Shown one piece after another: positions 61,601 to 64,000 of a stretch of 64,000 nucleotides of DNA; the first letter of the stretch is position 1; each line of letters opens with the position of its first letter. This DNA is from Aquimonas voraii. GTDB lineage: Bacteria; Pseudomonadota; Gammaproteobacteria; Xanthomonadales; Xanthomonadaceae. The notes below the pieces were generated by a model, which saw only the letters and a program-made list of their open reading frames with translations, was not told the DNA's origin and did no database searches. The stretch covers positions 45,075 to 109,074 of the forward strand of contig NZ_FNAG01000011.1 in NCBI RefSeq assembly GCF_900101825.1, read 5' to 3'. The translations under genes were made by a program, and so were the position numbers.

Positions 61601-61999
61601 GTCGATCTGGCCTTGCCGGCCCTTCAGTTCCGGTGCGGACTTCCATTCCGGGCTGAACTCGCCCTGCCAGCGCACGCCCTCGATGGTCTCGGTGCGAGCT
61701 GCCACCGAGGCGTCCGACCACACCAGGTACGCATTGTGCGGGTAGTACTGCAGCACCCGCGCGCCCACGGCCTTCAGCTGGTCGAGCGCGCGCTGGTCCG
61801 GCGACCGCTCGAACTGGACCAGGCGCAGCGCGTAGCCCTCGTGGGTCAGTTTTCCGGGACGGAAGCTCGTCGCCTCCAGCAGCGGATCAAACCGATGCGC
61901 TCCAAACGAGAGCATCCGGCTCTCATCGTTGTTGGCGAAAGACGATCCCGCCGCGGCGATCGCCACGAAGACCATCAGCCCCCTGCATGCACTCCTCAT
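58661..61999 (-). CDS. Secreted subtilisin-like (S8) protease, multidomain
   Basis: The protein has 1112 residues. The signal peptide is 1-22. An inhibitor-type propeptide leads to about residue 210. The S8 domain has Asp248 (Val-Thr-Asp-Thr-Gly-Ile), His287 (Gly-Gly-His-Gly-Thr-His-Val), the oxyanion Asn in Gly-Asn-Ser-Gly near 403, and Ser494 (Gly-Thr-Ser-Met-Ala-Ser-Pro-His). A jelly-roll P-domain-like part, Ig/fibronectin-like domains and a MAM-like C-terminal domain follow. Between the last two sits Phe-Ala-Asn-Gly-Phe-Glu (about 883). It is an extracellular endopeptidase of the kumamolysin/KP-43-like group, probably for nutrient protein or prey lysis. Confidence 0.87.
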   Translation of the reverse strand: MRSACRGLMVFVAIAAAGSSFANNDESRMLSFGAHRFDPLLEATSFRPGKLTHEGYALRLVQFERSPDQRALDQLKAVGARVLQYYPHNAYLVWSDASVAARTETIEGVRWQGEFSPEWKSAPELKGRQGQIDNVAALVVNDGKLDELLLRIAAMGGAIRSHAPAQPDRALHTVVLGLHADKIAALNELPQVLWVEYSSPKPILDDEMSSQIVAGNYNASNQVIGPGYLNFLQSLGLSGANVTFAVTDTGIDYDNPEFAGRIVGGFDYAGCSSASGRPGDDKSTGGHGTHVAGIMAGAGVVAGGVDGSGYHYGVGVAPATRLVALNPICGASGTAWPPAGGWQELSKRALLLGAIGSNNSWTSGEGTGIGYNASARTHDFMVRDGDFDTATVNEPFVLVFSAGNSGSGASTITAPKEAKNMITTGNSLNQRAGSINAVATSSSRGPAVDGRILPTISAPGSQIAATRRVAGASQCGTAIGAGVLQNYAFCTGTSMASPHAAGLTVLLTEWWRSRNGGASPSPAMLKALLINGAVDIGGSAAPIPNNAQGWGRVHLPGSIGIGLESVHYDQSHVLDNAGEVFERSFGVPDTGKPVRISLAWTDAPGAAGANPSLVNNLDLEVVAGGVTYRGNVFSNGSSVSGGSADARAVTENVYLPAGTSDVVVRVRATTLPGDGVPNSGDATDQDFALVCSNCAEEASFTLSGGDIPESFCAGDTFTSTLDLGQILGFSQPVTMSASGLPAPGTVSFDPAVISTLPGSTSVEINMAGVPAGTHTLQLTGSSGDIVRSLSRSLFVAQGPAGAATLSSPADNATGVALDASFSWEAGAQSFDYTVQIARDEDFTDIVAETSTRGLSFTPPQALPSNSRLHWRVIARNACAIATPEVFANGFESVIPLAQQSGAIGTVSAIGSFTTAALPGDCPIGTNVQTLYSEDMEAGAGPLPSNWTSSAGTGTNSWVMNTFAPQGGLRGLQGIAPASTSDQRIETPVIAVPASGGPSSLVFWQRHDMEPRSGGGCWDGGFLEVSANDGPFTAVTSGVANPPYDGALGSGNPATPQTAWCGTRDYIRTAVDLAPYAGQNVRFRFRLTSDGSVNRPNGWMVDNVRVQQCTTVP

Positions 62000-62250
62000 T
62001 GAACACTCCCCAAAGACGCCCCCACGGCGTGAGTGCGCAGACTACACCGTGGAATGTCCGTGGGAGGCCGGTACAGCGCCTTCGCTGGGAGCCTCGGTCT
62101 GCAGGGGCGTCATGACCCATGCTCTTCCTCCTGCGCGGATTGCGGACAGCGAGCTGATGCCGGGCTCCTTCGTCGAGCGGCTGACCGCGACTTTCGCGAT
62201 GGATGCCGTCCTCGGTCAGCGCGGCTTCGGCCTGTCGAGGTTCGGACTCG

Positions 62251-63975
62251 TCATCGGCCTGGGTCCGGAGTCCAGCCCCCAAGCGGGAAGTTCGCGTCGA
62301 GAACGCCCCGCACCGGCGCACGCTCGCCGGCGTGTTCGGTCAGGGTCGAGAAGTTCGCGAGCAGGCCCTCCTGGACCCCGCCGGTGAATTCGGTGACGGC
62401 GAAGCCGATCACCGGCAGGCCGAGCAGCAGGTTGGCGCTGCGGGTGTCGCTGTCCGGCTGCAGCGAGCTGAAGAGGTAGTTCCGCTGCGGGTCGCCGAGC
62501 TCAAGCCGCATCCAGCCCTCCGTGAAAAGACCTTCCAAGCGTGAGTCGCACACGCCGGGATCTGAATCGGAGCGCTGCGCGCGCGACCTGCAGGTGTCCC
62601 AGTGCAGCGGATGCGCGCTGCCCAGCAGGGGCGAGGGGGCATCGCCGAAGTGCACCTCGTGCAGGCGCTCCCTGTACCCGGTCACCGCCGGGTTGTTCAG
62701 GGCGATGACCTGGCTGGCGTGGCAGAGAGAAGGCGCTGGCGGGATAGGCGGCGGCAGGAACTGGGCGCCCTCTGCGACTCGGCCGACACGCTGGCCCTGC
62801 CGGTCCCCGTAGTCGGCGCGCAGTGGCTCGCAGGCGCCCGACGTCTGAAAAATCGGCCAGTCCGGCTGCGTGGCGCTCCAGCGGTACTCGGCACGGAAGG
62901 GCAGTCGTTCGATCGGGGTGTCGCGGGCGAGGTGCAGGGGTTTGGTGGGAAAGGTCAGCACCCACTCGGTGCGCGCCTGCAGGCCGCTGGTGGAATGCGC
63001 GAAGACGTTGTCGAGCTGTCGCTGCATCAGCACGGCCGACACCGCCTTGAGCCCCGCATCCGGCCCGGAGAAGCGCAGGCTCTGGAACTGCGCGCCGTGG
63101 TGGAACTCGGCATGGGCGACCCCGGCGTCGGCGCTCCGCGCGCTGGCCAGGGTGACTTGATCGGGCCAGAAATCACCATGCAGGTTCTCGCTGCTGCGGC
63201 CCCTGCAGTCGGGGGCGCAGTCGCGGGCGGGGACAAAGAAACCGTCCATCGCAGTCGCTGACAGGCTGAAGCTGCTGCCCTTGGGCACATCAACGATGAT
63301 CGCGTTGCCGGTCAGGCCTCCGTCCGGGCTGAGGATGCCCCGCCCGGGCTCATCCCACCATGAGCCCCTCCATGCCAGGTCCAGCCAGTCGCAGCCCGCG
63401 CGTTCGCCGCGCGCGCCGCGACGGATCTCGCTGGCCGCGGGGAAGGCGGTCGTCGGCCCGACGCCCGGGACGTCCTCCACCCGCCCCAGTTCGATGACCT
63501 CGACGAAGCCCTCGCGCGTGCGGCTGCGCTGATGCGGGCCTGCATCGGCGCCGGAGCCAGTGGAATAGGCGAACTCGAAGAAGTCCTGGCTGCCGCCCAG
63601 GGGCAGTTGCGGCAACGTGCAGGAGCTGTCGTTGGTGATGAGGCGTGCGGGTGCCGCCTGCGTGTAGTCCGGGCCCGAGGGAGCCGACGAGACCGCTCCC
63701 GTCCACACATCGAAGGGTGCCAGGTAGAGATTGAACGCCATCACCGAGGCGCCGTTGCGGCTCTCGCGGAAGCGCACGCGCAGTGCCTTGGTGCTGCTGC
63801 GGGTGTTGACCACGGTCAGCAGGGTGACCTTGTTGACGTTGACGGTGTAGTAGGGGAACAGCAGCACCTGGCCGCGGCCATCGGGGTCGATGTGCACGGC
63901 CGAGGCCGGGTCCGCGCCGAGCAGGCTCGCGGCCATCAGGAAGGGGAACAGGAATCGGCCAGGAAGGGGGCGCAT
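62251..63975 (-). CDS. Large secreted protein of an uncharacterised family
   Basis: The protein has 574 residues. ATG 63975 is chosen because a GGAG lies six bases upstream; an ATG at 63987 would put a site out of place. The signal peptide is about 1-26 (ending Ala-Ser-Ala). The mature start has Val-His-Ile-Asp-Pro-Asp-Gly-Arg-Gly-Gln-Val-Leu-Leu-Phe-Pro-Tyr-Tyr-Thr-Val and then a beta-strand stretch with Thr-Leu-Leu-Thr-Val-Val-Asn-Thr. This start recurs in a family of exported proteins of several proteobacteria with no known function. Cysteines occur in pairs, suggesting disulfides. Confidence 0.6.
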   Translation of the reverse strand: MRPLPGRFLFPFLMAASLLGADPASAVHIDPDGRGQVLLFPYYTVNVNKVTLLTVVNTRSSTKALRVRFRESRNGASVMAFNLYLAPFDVWTGAVSSAPSGPDYTQAAPARLITNDSSCTLPQLPLGGSQDFFEFAYSTGSGADAGPHQRSRTREGFVEVIELGRVEDVPGVGPTTAFPAASEIRRGARGERAGCDWLDLAWRGSWWDEPGRGILSPDGGLTGNAIIVDVPKGSSFSLSATAMDGFFVPARDCAPDCRGRSSENLHGDFWPDQVTLASARSADAGVAHAEFHHGAQFQSLRFSGPDAGLKAVSAVLMQRQLDNVFAHSTSGLQARTEWVLTFPTKPLHLARDTPIERLPFRAEYRWSATQPDWPIFQTSGACEPLRADYGDRQGQRVGRVAEGAQFLPPPIPPAPSLCHASQVIALNNPAVTGYRERLHEVHFGDAPSPLLGSAHPLHWDTCRSRAQRSDSDPGVCDSRLEGLFTEGWMRLELGDPQRNYLFSSLQPDSDTRSANLLLGLPVIGFAVTEFTGGVQEGLLANFSTLTEHAGERAPVRGVLDANFPLGGWTPDPGR

Positions 63976-64000
63976 GGAAGTCTCCATTGAAGGGATCGAA

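Overview
This 64 kb window is high-GC chromosomal DNA of a gammaproteobacterium, most probably Lysobacterales/Xanthomonadales. The basis is the gene content and order (ffh, then rpsP-rimM-trmD-rplS; a DUF2058 gene coupled to a YqhA gene; an OxyR with Cys199/Cys208; BlaI/M56 and RegB/RegA pairs), many secreted proteins, and REP-like palindromes. The taxonomic call is an inference. There are no rRNA genes, no prophage, no integrase or transposase and no CRISPR array.

Layout. 1-3.7 kb: the start of an MscS-like channel, a secreted esterase, a DUF6445 (2OG/Fe(II)-oxygenase-like) protein, and a secreted beta-helix protein richer in A+T than its surroundings. 4.1-11.4 kb: an Rhs polymorphic-toxin island. 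It holds a 5'-truncated Rhs gene with a variable C-terminal toxin tip, three translationally coupled small genes behind it (probable immunity genes), two further orphan cassettes among degraded remnants, and a displaced near-identical piece of the Rhs core. 11.6-13.1 kb: a B12-binding radical SAM protein. 13.4-20.3 kb: a tightly packed seven-gene minus-strand operon for lipid modification (desaturase, FAD oxidoreductase, DUF1365, CFA-synthase-like enzyme, DUF2878, DUF1295, second CFA-like methyltransferase). 20.4-24.3 kb, plus strand: a pseudouridine synthase, ChrA and a RegB/RegA redox two-component pair. 24.3-34.8 kb: a TonB-dependent copper receptor, an MgtC/DUF4010 membrane protein, a PGRP-type amidase, a monohaem cytochrome next to a PQQ sugar dehydrogenase lipoprotein, a BlaI repressor with an M56 peptidase carrying two TonB_C domains, and an orphan response regulator. 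35-49.9 kb: mostly housekeeping (rapA, ppnN, FmdB, tRNA-Pro, hisS, exoD, phoU, an alkyltransferase-like protein, oxyR, a secreted lipase-like protein, ispH, tRNA-Thr, a CorC-type protein). 50.1-58.5 kb: radA, PilZ, a CcsA-like protein, ffh, the rpsP operon, a small secreted protein, DUF2058 and YqhA. 58.6-64 kb: a subtilisin-like secreted protease and a large secreted protein of unknown function.

Most interesting points. First, the lipid operon has the three-gene core (FAD oxidoreductase, DUF1365, CFA-like enzyme) known from furan/methylated fatty acid and singlet-oxygen-response loci. Here it is extended with a desaturase, two uncharacterised membrane proteins and a second methyltransferase, and one CFA-like enzyme has lost residues that hold the catalytic bicarbonate in true CFA synthases. 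Second, in the Rhs island the same roughly 80 bp sequence abuts two different truncation points of the Rhs gene. Third, three unrelated secreted proteins share an F-A-(D/N)-G-F-E motif. Fourth, two matched TTAC-N4-GTAA operators lie directly in front of the BlaI gene.
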